DNA of 5,934 nt, from assembly GCA_016763895.1 (NCBI GenBank), contig JAESSV010000165.1, forward strand, positions 1 to 5,934, given 5' to 3'. A program made the position numbers and the translations under genes. The DNA comes from Magnetovibrio sp. (GTDB lineage: Bacteria > Pseudomonadota > Alphaproteobacteria > Rhodospirillales > Magnetovibrionaceae). The notes under the pieces are model-generated. The model was not told where the DNA came from. It did no database searches and worked only from the letters and a program-made list of their open reading frames with translations. Below, piece after piece: positions 1 to 5,934 of the stretch; position 1 is the stretch's first letter; every line of letters begins with the position of its first letter.

Positions 1-421
1 CGGTGGTGTTGATGGCAAAACGGACGATCGTGTCGCCGGCGCGTGCGATTTCACCTTGCAATAGATCATTCAACAAAATTACCGGGGCTTTTAAATTATT
101 TAGAAAATTATGAACAATGGTTTGCAGCGGAGGAGGGGTCAAACCACGATATAAGGTTGCGATTGGGCGCAACAATAAAGTGTCTAATCCTCGGTTGAAT
201 TCAAAGAAAACGCGGTTTACGGGTTCCAGCGGATCGTTCACGTCATCGACTTGTTCAATCGGCTTTGGTTCAGCCGGCGTAGACGATGTTGTTACGCAAC
301 CGGCCATCAGGCTTGTCGCGATGATCAGCATACCAAGCTTTAGCCCAAGGCGCATAGAGCCTGAGCGATTCGGCGCTGTCGTTGCTGAATCTTTGGTATT
401 ATCTAAATCAAATCGGCCCAT
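1..421 (-). CDS. mlaA: MlaA (VacJ) outer-membrane lipoprotein, 3' end beyond window
   Basis: MlaA is the outer-membrane lipoprotein of the Mla pathway, which removes misplaced phospholipids from the outer leaflet of the outer membrane and passes them to periplasmic MlaC. The visible 140 codons read leftward from ATG at 421-419. A hydrophobic stretch ends in a lipobox LMAGC with Cys42 as the lipidation site; the next residue is Val, not Asp, which fits outer-membrane sorting. After a Pro/Glu-rich linker comes the family block NDPLEPVNRVFFEFNRGLD (residues 62-80), followed by LRPIA and a segment resembling E. coli MlaA up to the window edge (ends FAINTT). A GGAG Shine-Dalgarno site 6 nt upstream supports the 421 start. 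An internal ATG at 355-353 (Met23) would give a more typical 20-residue lipoprotein signal peptide and is a real alternative. The gene is divergent from the methionine operon and probably functionally unrelated to it. Family assignment is strong; the start is less certain. Confidence 0.9.
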   Translation of the reverse strand, partial: MGRFDLDNTKDSATTAPNRSGSMRLGLKLGMLIIATSLMAGCVTTSSTPAEPKPIEQVDDVNDPLEPVNRVFFEFNRGLDTLLLRPIATLYRGLTPPPLQTIVHNFLNNLKAPVILLNDLLQGEIARAGDTIVRFAINTT

Positions 422-427
422 TAATGG

Positions 428-431
428 CTCC
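428..431 (-). promoter_or_regulatory. Ribosome binding site of mlaA
   Basis: On the minus strand GGAG sits 6 nt before the ATG at 421. It favours this start over the in-frame ATG at 355, which has only a weak purine-poor leader. A TATAAA hexamer at 442-447 (minus strand) could be a -10 box for mlaA, but no convincing -35 lies 16-18 bp upstream (the best is about TGGCGA), and it would leave a leader of only about 14 nt. The promoter is therefore not called. Confidence 0.6.
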
Positions 432-649
432 GTTACACACTTTTATAGTTGTCTTTTGTTCAGCTCGCCAGATTTAGAGATACCCCACCCCTGACGAAAA
501 CCCTGTTTACGTTAATCTTGACCATAGGAAATATCATATGGTTGTCCCGAAAACTAGCACCCAGTGAAAAAACGCGCAAGCTTCTCGGTCGTATGTTGCA
601 ATATTGCCACATAAAATATTCCATTTGGCGCATTAATTTGTACGTGGGG

Positions 650-678
650 TTGATGTAGGCTATATTTAACGGTATATA
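650..678 (+). promoter_or_regulatory. Predicted sigma70-type promoter of the sahR-metF-metH operon
   Basis: A -35 hexamer TTGATG (650-655; 4 of 6 matches to TTGACA) is followed by a 17-bp spacer and a -10 hexamer TATATA (673-678; 4 of 6 matches to TATAAT). Transcription would start at about 684-686, some 47 nt before the sahR ATG. The -10 box and the inferred start both lie inside the inverted repeat at 668-699, so a protein bound there would block RNA polymerase. The call rests on consensus and spacing only. The surrounding TA-rich sequence makes alternative -10 boxes possible, for example TATATA at 675-680. Confidence 0.6.
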
Positions 679-699
679 TACAAGTATTGTTATATCGTT
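668..699. promoter_or_regulatory. Nested inverted repeat, likely SahR/ArsR-type operator
   Basis: The outer arms are AACGGTATA (668-676) and TATATCGTT (691-699), complementary at 8 of 9 positions. The inner arms ATAC and GTAT (678-681 and 684-687) flank a central AA. The inner and outer dyads are offset by about 1 bp. AT-rich, imperfect dyads with a 2-bp centre overlapping the promoter are typical of ArsR/SmtB-family operators. The position over the -10 box and start site fits repression by the downstream regulator. That SahR binds here is inferred from location and symmetry; I did not compare it with a published SahR motif. Confidence 0.55.
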
Positions 700-731
700 A
701 TGTGTTCTAATAATTGAGAGTTGATTGAAGT

Positions 732-1676
732 ATGGAGGATGTTTTAGGAGCTTTTCGTGCCGCAGCTGACCTATCGCGCCTGCGTATATTGTGTTTGTTA
801 GCGGCGGCTGAATTGACCGTCAGCGAACTGGTATCGATTCTTGGCCAAAGTCAGCCTCGGGTTTCGCGGCACCTTAAGGTTCTTCTGGATGCGGGGCTTT
901 TGGTGCGGTTTCGCGAGGGAAGCTGGGTTTTTCATCGTTTGAATGCTCAGGGGCAAGCCAAAAAGTTATTGCAATTGGTCCCCGCAAACGATCAAGTGCA
1001 TCTTCAAGATTTGGAACGCCTGGAAGATATTGAAGCCAAGCGTGCGGAAATTGCAGAGCGGTATTTTGCAAAGTATGCACCGGAATGGGATCGTTTGCGC
1101 CAATTGGATGTGGATGAAGAACAAGTCGCAAATACGGTCCAAGACATGTTGCCGTTGCTCAACACGCAAAAACTTTTGGATTTGGGCACCGGAACCGGGC
1201 GCATGTTACAGGTGCTGGGCCCCGCAGCCGGGGAAGTCGTCGGCGTGGACAGATCCCATGAAATGTTGGCGGTGGCTCGGTCGAATATAACCCGTTGGGG
1301 GTTGGACAATTGTCGCCTTCATCAAGCCGATATTTTGGCCTTGCCCATAACTTCGGGATCATTTGACGCGGTGGTTTTGCATCAAGTGTTGCATTTTATC
1401 AAACGCCCCTGGTTGGCAATCGCCGAAGCCGAACGGGTATTAAACATGGGCGGTCGGTTGTTGATCGTTGACCTTGCGCCCCATCATATGGAAGATCTTC
1501 GCGATGTTCATGCCCATAACCGATTGGGATTTGCGGATGAGGAAGTCAGCGAATGGCTTGCCGATCAAGGCTTCTCATGCGAAACCATAAAACACTTGAG
1601 CGGTGGCAATCGTCCAGATGGGCTAAAAGTTACAATTTGGCTGGCCAAGCGCGCCGCGCCAAAAATGATTATATAG
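732..1676 (+). CDS. sahR: SahR-type ArsR-family regulator with SAM-methyltransferase-like sensor domain
   Basis: This 314-aa cytoplasmic protein has two modules. Residues 1-70 form an ArsR-type winged helix-turn-helix: RAAADLSRLRIL, a recognition helix around 40-52 (SQPRVSRHLKVLL) and a wing ending VFHRL. The helix-3 site that carries ELCVCDL in metal-sensing ArsR proteins reads ELTVSEL (27-33), so the metal-binding cysteines are absent. A charged helical linker (about 88-138) leads to a class I Rossmann methyltransferase fold: motif I DLGTGTG (150-156), post-I VGVDRS with ribose-binding Asp173, then DAVVLHQVLHF. This is the SahR architecture; characterised SahR represses SAM-cycle genes and is released by SAH. 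Next to metF and metH, regulation is the best reading; an active methyltransferase remains possible. Position 732 is the only credible start: TGA at 726-728 closes the frame upstream and the next Met is residue 139. The ribosome site is weak (GAGAG, 11 nt away). Confidence 0.85.
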   Translation: MEDVLGAFRAAADLSRLRILCLLAAAELTVSELVSILGQSQPRVSRHLKVLLDAGLLVRFREGSWVFHRLNAQGQAKKLLQLVPANDQVHLQDLERLEDIEAKRAEIAERYFAKYAPEWDRLRQLDVDEEQVANTVQDMLPLLNTQKLLDLGTGTGRMLQVLGPAAGEVVGVDRSHEMLAVARSNITRWGLDNCRLHQADILALPITSGSFDAVVLHQVLHFIKRPWLAIAEAERVLNMGGRLLIVDLAPHHMEDLRDVHAHNRLGFADEEVSEWLADQGFSCETIKHLSGGNRPDGLKVTIWLAKRAAPKMII

Positions 1677-1693
1677 AATTAAGGAACGGATGA

Positions 1694-2593
1694 ATGACTT
1701 CGACACGCCCTGAATTGACTGGATTGCCCATTGCATCGCCGTTGCCGCGTGATGCCAATGTGTCGTTTGAATTTTTCCCCCCGAAAACGGAAAAAATGGA
1801 AGAAAAATTGTGGGATTGTGTTGAACGTTTAGACCCGCTCAAGCCCAAATACGTTTCCGTAACCTATGGCGCCGGGGGCTCGACACGCGAACGCACCCAT
1901 GCGACGGTCAAACGCATCCGCCAAGAAACGGATTTAGAACCCGCCGCACACCTCACCTGTGTTGGCGCAACGCGCGCAGAAATCGACGACATCGCGCGCC
2001 AGTATTGGGCCGATGGCATCAAACATATCGTGGCCTTGCGCGGTGATCCCGAAGACGGCATAGAAAAAGCTTATGTCCCCCATCCGGGCGGTTATGCTTA
2101 TGCCGAAGATTTGGTCAAAGGATTGAAGTCTATCGCAGATTTTGAAATATCTGTAGCAGGCTACCCTGAAAAACATCCACAAGCCGAAAGCCTGGATCAA
2201 GACATTGAATATCTAAAGCGCAAAGTAGACGCGGGCGCAGACCGGGTCATTACCCAGTCGTTCTTTGATAATGAAAAGTTTTTGGACTTTGTTGACAAGG
2301 CCCGAACGGCTGGCATTACGGTTCCCATCGTTCCGGGCATCTTGCCGGTGACAAACTTCAAGCGCGTTCAAGAATTTTCATCGGCTACGGGGACCAGCGT
2401 TCCCACCTGGATGGCCGAAGTTTTTGAAGGTTTGGACGACGATGCAGAAACGCGTAAATTGGTTGCGGCGACGGTGGTGGCCGAACAATGCCGGGTGTTG
2501 TATGCCAACGGCATCAAGGACTTTCACTTTTACACGCTGAACCGTGCCGATCTTACGTTTGCCATTTGCCATATTCTCGGCGTGCGCCCTTAA
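1694..2593 (+). CDS. metF: Methylenetetrahydrofolate reductase
   Basis: MetF is a flavoenzyme that reduces 5,10-methylenetetrahydrofolate to 5-methyltetrahydrofolate using NAD(P)H, supplying the methyl group used by MetH. The 299-aa product matches the usual bacterial length (E. coli 296 aa) and is a full TIM barrel. FEFFPPKT (25-32) carries the catalytic Glu26, equivalent to E. coli Glu28. SVTYGAGGSTR (55-65) is the strand-2 signature. HLTCVG (86-91) and LRGDP (115-119) follow, with Asp118 equivalent to the FAD-tuning Asp120. ITQSFFD (186-192) carries Gln188, equivalent to the substrate-binding Gln183. The C-terminus has the family's GIKDFHFYTLNR block. AAGGA lies 8 nt before the ATG. An out-of-frame ATG at 1690 overlaps the leader but opens no matching frame. 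The gene starts 17 bp after sahR and is followed after 27 bp by metH, so the three are probably co-transcribed. The protein appears complete with no missing key residue. Confidence 0.97.
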   Translation: MTSTRPELTGLPIASPLPRDANVSFEFFPPKTEKMEEKLWDCVERLDPLKPKYVSVTYGAGGSTRERTHATVKRIRQETDLEPAAHLTCVGATRAEIDDIARQYWADGIKHIVALRGDPEDGIEKAYVPHPGGYAYAEDLVKGLKSIADFEISVAGYPEKHPQAESLDQDIEYLKRKVDAGADRVITQSFFDNEKFLDFVDKARTAGITVPIVPGILPVTNFKRVQEFSSATGTSVPTWMAEVFEGLDDDAETRKLVAATVVAEQCRVLYANGIKDFHFYTLNRADLTFAICHILGVRP

Positions 2594-2620
2594 TTTCCTA
2601 TATATAAAGAGACCTAAGCC
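2594..2620 (+). promoter_or_regulatory. metF-metH gap with ribosome binding site of metH
   Basis: The 27-bp gap holds a purine-rich AAGAGA (2607-2612), 8 nt before the metH ATG, serving as the Shine-Dalgarno site. It is preceded by TATATATA (2599-2606), an 8-mer that also occurs in the sahR operator/promoter (673-680). No terminator hairpin is present, which supports read-through from metF into metH. Confidence 0.6.
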
Positions 2621-5600
2621 ATGACGTTAAAGCTCCACAATCCAAATGCCAAAGCCCAATTGGAAGCCGCCCTTAAAGATCGCATCTTGATCTTGGACGG
2701 TGCCATGGGGACCATGATCCAACGTTTGAATCTTGAAGAAGAAGATTTTCGCGGGGAACGTTTCGCATCGTCAAAAGTGGAGCTCAAGGGCAACAACGAT
2801 CTTTTGATCCTCACCCGTCCCGAAGCCATTCAAGGCATTCACGAAGCATACTTGGCGGCGGGCGCCGACATCGTTGAATCCAACACGTTCAGCGCCACCA
2901 CCATTGCCCAATCCGATTACGGTTTGGAAAGTGCGGTTTATGATTTGAACGTCGAAGGTGCGCGTTTGGCCCGCGCGGCAGCTGATAAATATTCGACCCC
3001 CGATAAACCACGTTTTGTCGCGGGCGGCCTTGGCCCCACCAATCGTACCGCATCTTTAAGCCCGGACGTTAACGATCCGGGTGCGCGCAATGTAACATTT
3101 GATGAATTGGTGACGGCCTATACCCAAGCCACGCGCGGGCTTATCGAGGGCGGCGCGGATTTGATTTTGATTGAAACCGTGTTTGACACCTTGAACGCCA
3201 AGGCGGCTATTTATGCGGTATTGAGCGTGTTTGACGCAGAAAATATTGATATGCCCATCATGATTTCGGGCACCATCACCGATGCTTCGGGCCGCACGCT
3301 TTCGGGTCAAACGGCGGAAGCCTTTTGGACCTCGTTGTCGCACGCTAAACCGATATCGATTGGCTTTAACTGTGCCTTGGGTGCCGAAGATTTGCGTCCG
3401 CACTTGCAATCCATTTCGGCCATTTCGGATACACATGTAAGTGTTTACCCAAATGCCGGGTTGCCCAATGAATTTGGCAATTACGACGATACGCCCGAAT
3501 ACATGGGTGAAGTTCTGCGCAGTTTTGCCGAAGAAGGTTTGCTCAATATTGTGGGCGGATGTTGTGGCACATCTCCGGCGCACATCAAAGCCATCGCAGA
3601 AGCCGAGGCGGATGTGAAACCACGCCAAGTTCCCACCAATTTAACCATATCCCGTTTGTCGGGGCTAGAACCTTTGGTGTTGGACGATGTGACCGGGTTT
3701 GTGAACGTGGGTGAACGGTGCAACGTTGCGGGTTCGATCAAGTTTAAAAACCTGATTTCTGAGGGTGACTATCAAACCGCACTGGAAATCGGTCGCAACC
3801 AGGTCGAAAACGGGGCGCAAATCGTCGACGTCAACATGGACGACGCCATGTTGGATGCCGAAGTCGAAATGGTGAGATTCTTGAACCTGATTGCGTCCGA
3901 GCCGGATATTTCTCGCGTGCCGTTGATGATCGATTCTTCTAAGTGGGATGTTATCGAAGCCGGCCTGAAATGCGTGCAAGGCAAAGGCATTGTCAATTCC
4001 ATCAGCCTGAAAGAAGGCGAAGAGGAATTCATTGCCCACGCCCGCAAAGTTCTGCGTTATGGAGCGGCCGTCATCGTGATGGCATTTGACGACAAAGGCC
4101 AAGCCGACAGCTATGAACGCATGATCGAAATTTGTGAGCGTTCGTATAAAATCTTAACGGAAGTCGTTGGCCTTCCCGCGCACGATATTATTTTCGACCC
4201 CAACATTTTCCCCATTGCCACGGGTCTTGATGAACATCGTAATTATTCGGTGGATTACATCAATGCATGTGTGTGGATCAAAAAGAATTTGCCGGGGGCT
4301 TTGATTTCGGGGGGCGTGTCGAACATGTCGTTTTCTTTGCGCGGCAACAACCCCATGCGCGAAGCCATGCATTCGGTGTTTTTGTTTCACGCGATCAAAG
4401 CCGGCATGGACATGGGCATCGTAAATGCCGCCCAATTGACGGTGTATTCAGACATACCCAAAAAGCTTCGGGAACGGGTTGAAGACACGGTGTTGAACCG
4501 CCGCGAAGATTCCACAGATCGCTTGTTGGATGTGGCCGAAGAAGCCAAAGGCTTGAAGTCCAAAAACACCGGGCCGGATTTGTCATGGCGCAAACTCAGT
4601 GTTGAAAAACGTCTTGAGCACGCGTTGGTCAAAGGCATTGGCGATTTCGTAGAAGCCGACGTCGAAGAAGCCCGTTTGGCCGCCGTCAAACCCATCGACG
4701 TGATCGAAGGCCCGTTGATGGATGGCATGAATGTGGTCGGCGATTTGTTCGGATCAGGGCAAATGTTTTTGCCTCAGGTGGTGAAGTCTGCGCGGGTCAT
4801 GAAACGCGGTGTCGCGGTTCTGTTACCCTATATCGAAGAAAGTCAGGTGGGGGGAAGCTCCAAAGGCAAAGTGTTGATGGCGACCGTTAAAGGGGACGTG
4901 CACGATATTGGCAAAAACATCGTCGGCGTGGTGATGCAATGCAACAATTTTGACGTGGTCGACATCGGCGTTATGGTGCCATGGGCAGATATTTTGGACA
5001 AAGCCGTCGAAGAAAAAGCCGACATCATTGGCTTGTCTGGATTGATCACTCCGTCGCTCGAAGAAATGGTTACGGTGGCCCGTGAAATGGACCGCCGCAA
5101 AATGAAAATTCCGATGATTTTAGGCGGGGCTACGACATCCAAAGTGCACACGGCCGTTAAAATTGCGCCCGCGTATTCCGGACCTGTTGTGCATGTGATC
5201 GATGCCTCGCGCGCCGTTGGTGTTGTCACAAAATTATTGTCTAAAACCGATAGCGAAACGTATGTTGCCGAGGTGCGTGCAGATTATGCATCGATGAAAA
5301 TCAAACACGAAGAAAGCCAGCGCAACCGCGAACAACAAACTCTTGCGGCGGCGAGGTCTAATAAAATTGAAATTGATTTTGTCGAAAATGCTCCGGTCCA
5401 ACCCACGTTTTTGGGCACCAAAGTGTTTGATCATTATCCGCTTGCCGATTTGGTGGACCACATTGATTGGACGCCGTTTTTCCGCACTTGGGAACTCAAA
5501 GGCAACTACCCGGAAATCTTGGAAACCGAAAGCAAAATGGGCGACAGCGCACGGTCTTTGTTTGCCGACGCCCAAGAAATGTTGAAACAAATCATCGATG

Positions 5601-5934
5601 AAAAATGGTTGACCGCGCGCGCTGTGGTGGGATTTTGGCCCGCGGCAAGCGTTGGCGACGATGTCGAAGTTTATGGGGATGAAAGCCGTACAGAGGCTCT
5701 AAAAACCGTGCACTTCTTGCGCCAACAAATGGTTCGAGCCAAAGGCCGCGCCAATGATTGCTTGGCCGACTTTATAGCACCTAAGGATTCCGGTGCTGCG
5801 GATTGCATCGGCGGCTTTGCCGTGACGTCGGGGCAAGGCCTTGAAATTAAATCAGCCGAATTCAAAGCCGATCACGATGATTATAATGACATCTTGTTGA
5901 AAGCCCTTGCGGATCGTTTGGCCGAAGCCTTTGC
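2621..5934 (+). CDS. metH: Cobalamin-dependent methionine synthase, C-terminus cut by window edge
   Basis: MetH transfers the methyl group of 5-methyltetrahydrofolate via cobalamin to homocysteine, giving methionine and tetrahydrofolate. In all, 1104 full codons are present without a stop; E. coli MetH has 1227 residues, so roughly 120 are probably missing. Modules in order: homocysteine domain (about 1-325) with DGAMGTM (26-32) and zinc ligands Cys251, Cys314 and Cys315; pterin domain (about 355-620) with GERCNVAGS (364-372), VDVNMD (402-407) and MIDSSKW (436-442); helical cap with MNVVGDLF (703-710); cobalamin domain with DVHDIGKN, where His761 is the lower axial ligand, Asp759 is its partner and Ser812 is equivalent to E. 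coli Ser810; and the reactivation domain from about 930, with Asp949 in IDWTPFF equivalent to the SAM-binding Asp946. The SAM-binding Arg/PGYPxCP motif lies beyond the window. All checkable catalytic residues are intact, so the gene looks functional. It is the last visible gene of the sahR-metF-metH unit. Confidence 0.98.
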   Translation, partial: MTLKLHNPNAKAQLEAALKDRILILDGAMGTMIQRLNLEEEDFRGERFASSKVELKGNNDLLILTRPEAIQGIHEAYLAAGADIVESNTFSATTIAQSDYGLESAVYDLNVEGARLARAAADKYSTPDKPRFVAGGLGPTNRTASLSPDVNDPGARNVTFDELVTAYTQATRGLIEGGADLILIETVFDTLNAKAAIYAVLSVFDAENIDMPIMISGTITDASGRTLSGQTAEAFWTSLSHAKPISIGFNCALGAEDLRPHLQSISAISDTHVSVYPNAGLPNEFGNYDDTPEYMGEVLRSFAEEGLLNIVGGCCGTSPAHIKAIAEAEADVKPRQVPTNLTISRLSGLEPLVLDDVTGFVNVGERCNVAGSIKFKNLISEGDYQTALEIGRNQVENGAQIVDVNMDDAMLDAEVEMVRFLNLIASEPDISRVPLMIDSSKWDVIEAGLKCVQGKGIVNSISLKEGEEEFIAHARKVLRYGAAVIVMAFDDKGQADSYERMIEICERSYKILTEVVGLPAHDIIFDPNIFPIATGLDEHRNYSVDYINACVWIKKNLPGALISGGVSNMSFSLRGNNPMREAMHSVFLFHAIKAGMDMGIVNAAQLTVYSDIPKKLRERVEDTVLNRREDSTDRLLDVAEEAKGLKSKNTGPDLSWRKLSVEKRLEHALVKGIGDFVEADVEEARLAAVKPIDVIEGPLMDGMNVVGDLFGSGQMFLPQVVKSARVMKRGVAVLLPYIEESQVGGSSKGKVLMATVKGDVHDIGKNIVGVVMQCNNFDVVDIGVMVPWADILDKAVEEKADIIGLSGLITPSLEEMVTVAREMDRRKMKIPMILGGATTSKVHTAVKIAPAYSGPVVHVIDASRAVGVVTKLLSKTDSETYVAEVRADYASMKIKHEESQRNREQQTLAAARSNKIEIDFVENAPVQPTFLGTKVFDHYPLADLVDHIDWTPFFRTWELKGNYPEILETESKMGDSARSLFADAQEMLKQIIDEKWLTARAVVGFWPAASVGDDVEVYGDESRTEALKTVHFLRQQMVRAKGRANDCLADFIAPKDSGAADCIGGFAVTSGQGLEIKSAEFKADHDDYNDILLKALADRLAEAF

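Larger units (their letters stand above)
422..731. other. Divergent intergenic control region between mlaA and sahR
   Basis: These 310 bp separate two divergent genes and are clearly more AT-rich than the genes, above all in 655-715. I see no credible gene: a 69-codon plus-strand frame at 449-658 has no coding signature or ribosome site. The right-hand part holds the sahR promoter and dyad. The left-hand part holds the mlaA ribosome site, an inverted repeat ACCATA-N10-TATGGT at 521-542, and a 10-bp perfect palindrome GCAATATTGC at 598-607. No riboswitch-like fold or terminator hairpin with a T-run was recognised. The predicted sahR transcript start near 685 leaves only about 47 nt of leader, too short for most SAM or SAH riboswitches. 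Confidence 0.7.

Noticed and set aside
117..494. 125-codon plus-strand open frame
   Set aside because: It lies antisense to mlaA, whose minus-strand translation matches a known family with lipobox and NDPLEPVNR motif; the plus-strand product resembles nothing and has low-complexity Ser content.
449..658. 69-codon plus-strand open frame in the intergenic region
   Set aside because: No ribosome site, no recognisable domain, and it ends just before the sahR promoter; AT-rich non-coding DNA easily gives such a frame.
422..731. SAM-II, SAM/SAH or SAH riboswitch upstream of a methionine operon
   Set aside because: Such elements occur in this bacterial group, but I could not find a matching pseudoknot or hairpin arrangement, and the predicted transcript leader is only about 47 nt. 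A covariance-model search would settle it.
2576..2608. Internal promoter for metH using TATATA/TATAAA in the metF-metH gap
   Set aside because: No acceptable -35 hexamer lies 16-18 bp upstream of these -10-like boxes, and the short gap fits simple co-transcription.
3056..3628. 190-codon minus-strand open frame, and similar frames at 3665-4102, 4843-5229 and 5234-5590
   Set aside because: All are antisense to metH, whose full-length protein matches MetH domain by domain; these frames are shadows of its codon pattern.
5800..5934. MetH apparently lacking the SAM-binding PGYPxCP motif and a stop codon
   Set aside because: The reading frame is open to the last base and collinear with E. coli MetH up to its DRLAEAFA segment; the missing part is cut by the window edge, not deleted.

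Overview
The window looks like chromosomal DNA of an alphaproteobacterium, possibly Rhodospirillales or a marine relative. This rests on moderate GC with AT-rich control regions, a Gram-negative outer-membrane lipoprotein, and an ArsR/methyltransferase fusion regulator next to metF and metH. Genus-level placement is not possible from the sequence alone. There are no RNA genes, mobile elements, CRISPR arrays or signs of recent transfer.

Layout: (1) Positions 1-421, minus strand, hold the N-terminal part of mlaA (VacJ), the outer-membrane lipoprotein of the Mla phospholipid-transport system; its 3' end is outside the window. (2) Positions 422-731 are a divergent control region. On the plus strand it has a good sigma70-type promoter (TTGATG, 17 bp, TATATA) whose -10 box lies inside a 32-bp nested inverted repeat, the likely operator of the next gene. 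(3) Positions 732-1676 encode a 314-aa protein with an ArsR-type winged helix fused to a Rossmann SAM-methyltransferase-like domain, the architecture of SahR, the S-adenosylhomocysteine (SAH)-responsive repressor. (4) Positions 1694-2593 encode metF, complete. (5) Positions 2621-5934 encode metH, cobalamin-dependent methionine synthase, cut by the right window edge within its C-terminal activation domain.

The three plus-strand genes are 17 and 27 bp apart and probably form one operon. MetF makes 5-methyltetrahydrofolate and MetH uses it to methylate homocysteine to methionine, the remethylation half of the SAM cycle. A plausible circuit, by analogy with described SahR systems, is that SahR represses its own operon through the dyad at 668-699. 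SAH build-up, which signals a stalled methyl cycle, would release it and raise MetF and MetH. SahR-type control is already described in Proteobacteria, so the main value here is the specific promoter/operator prediction, not a wholly new system.
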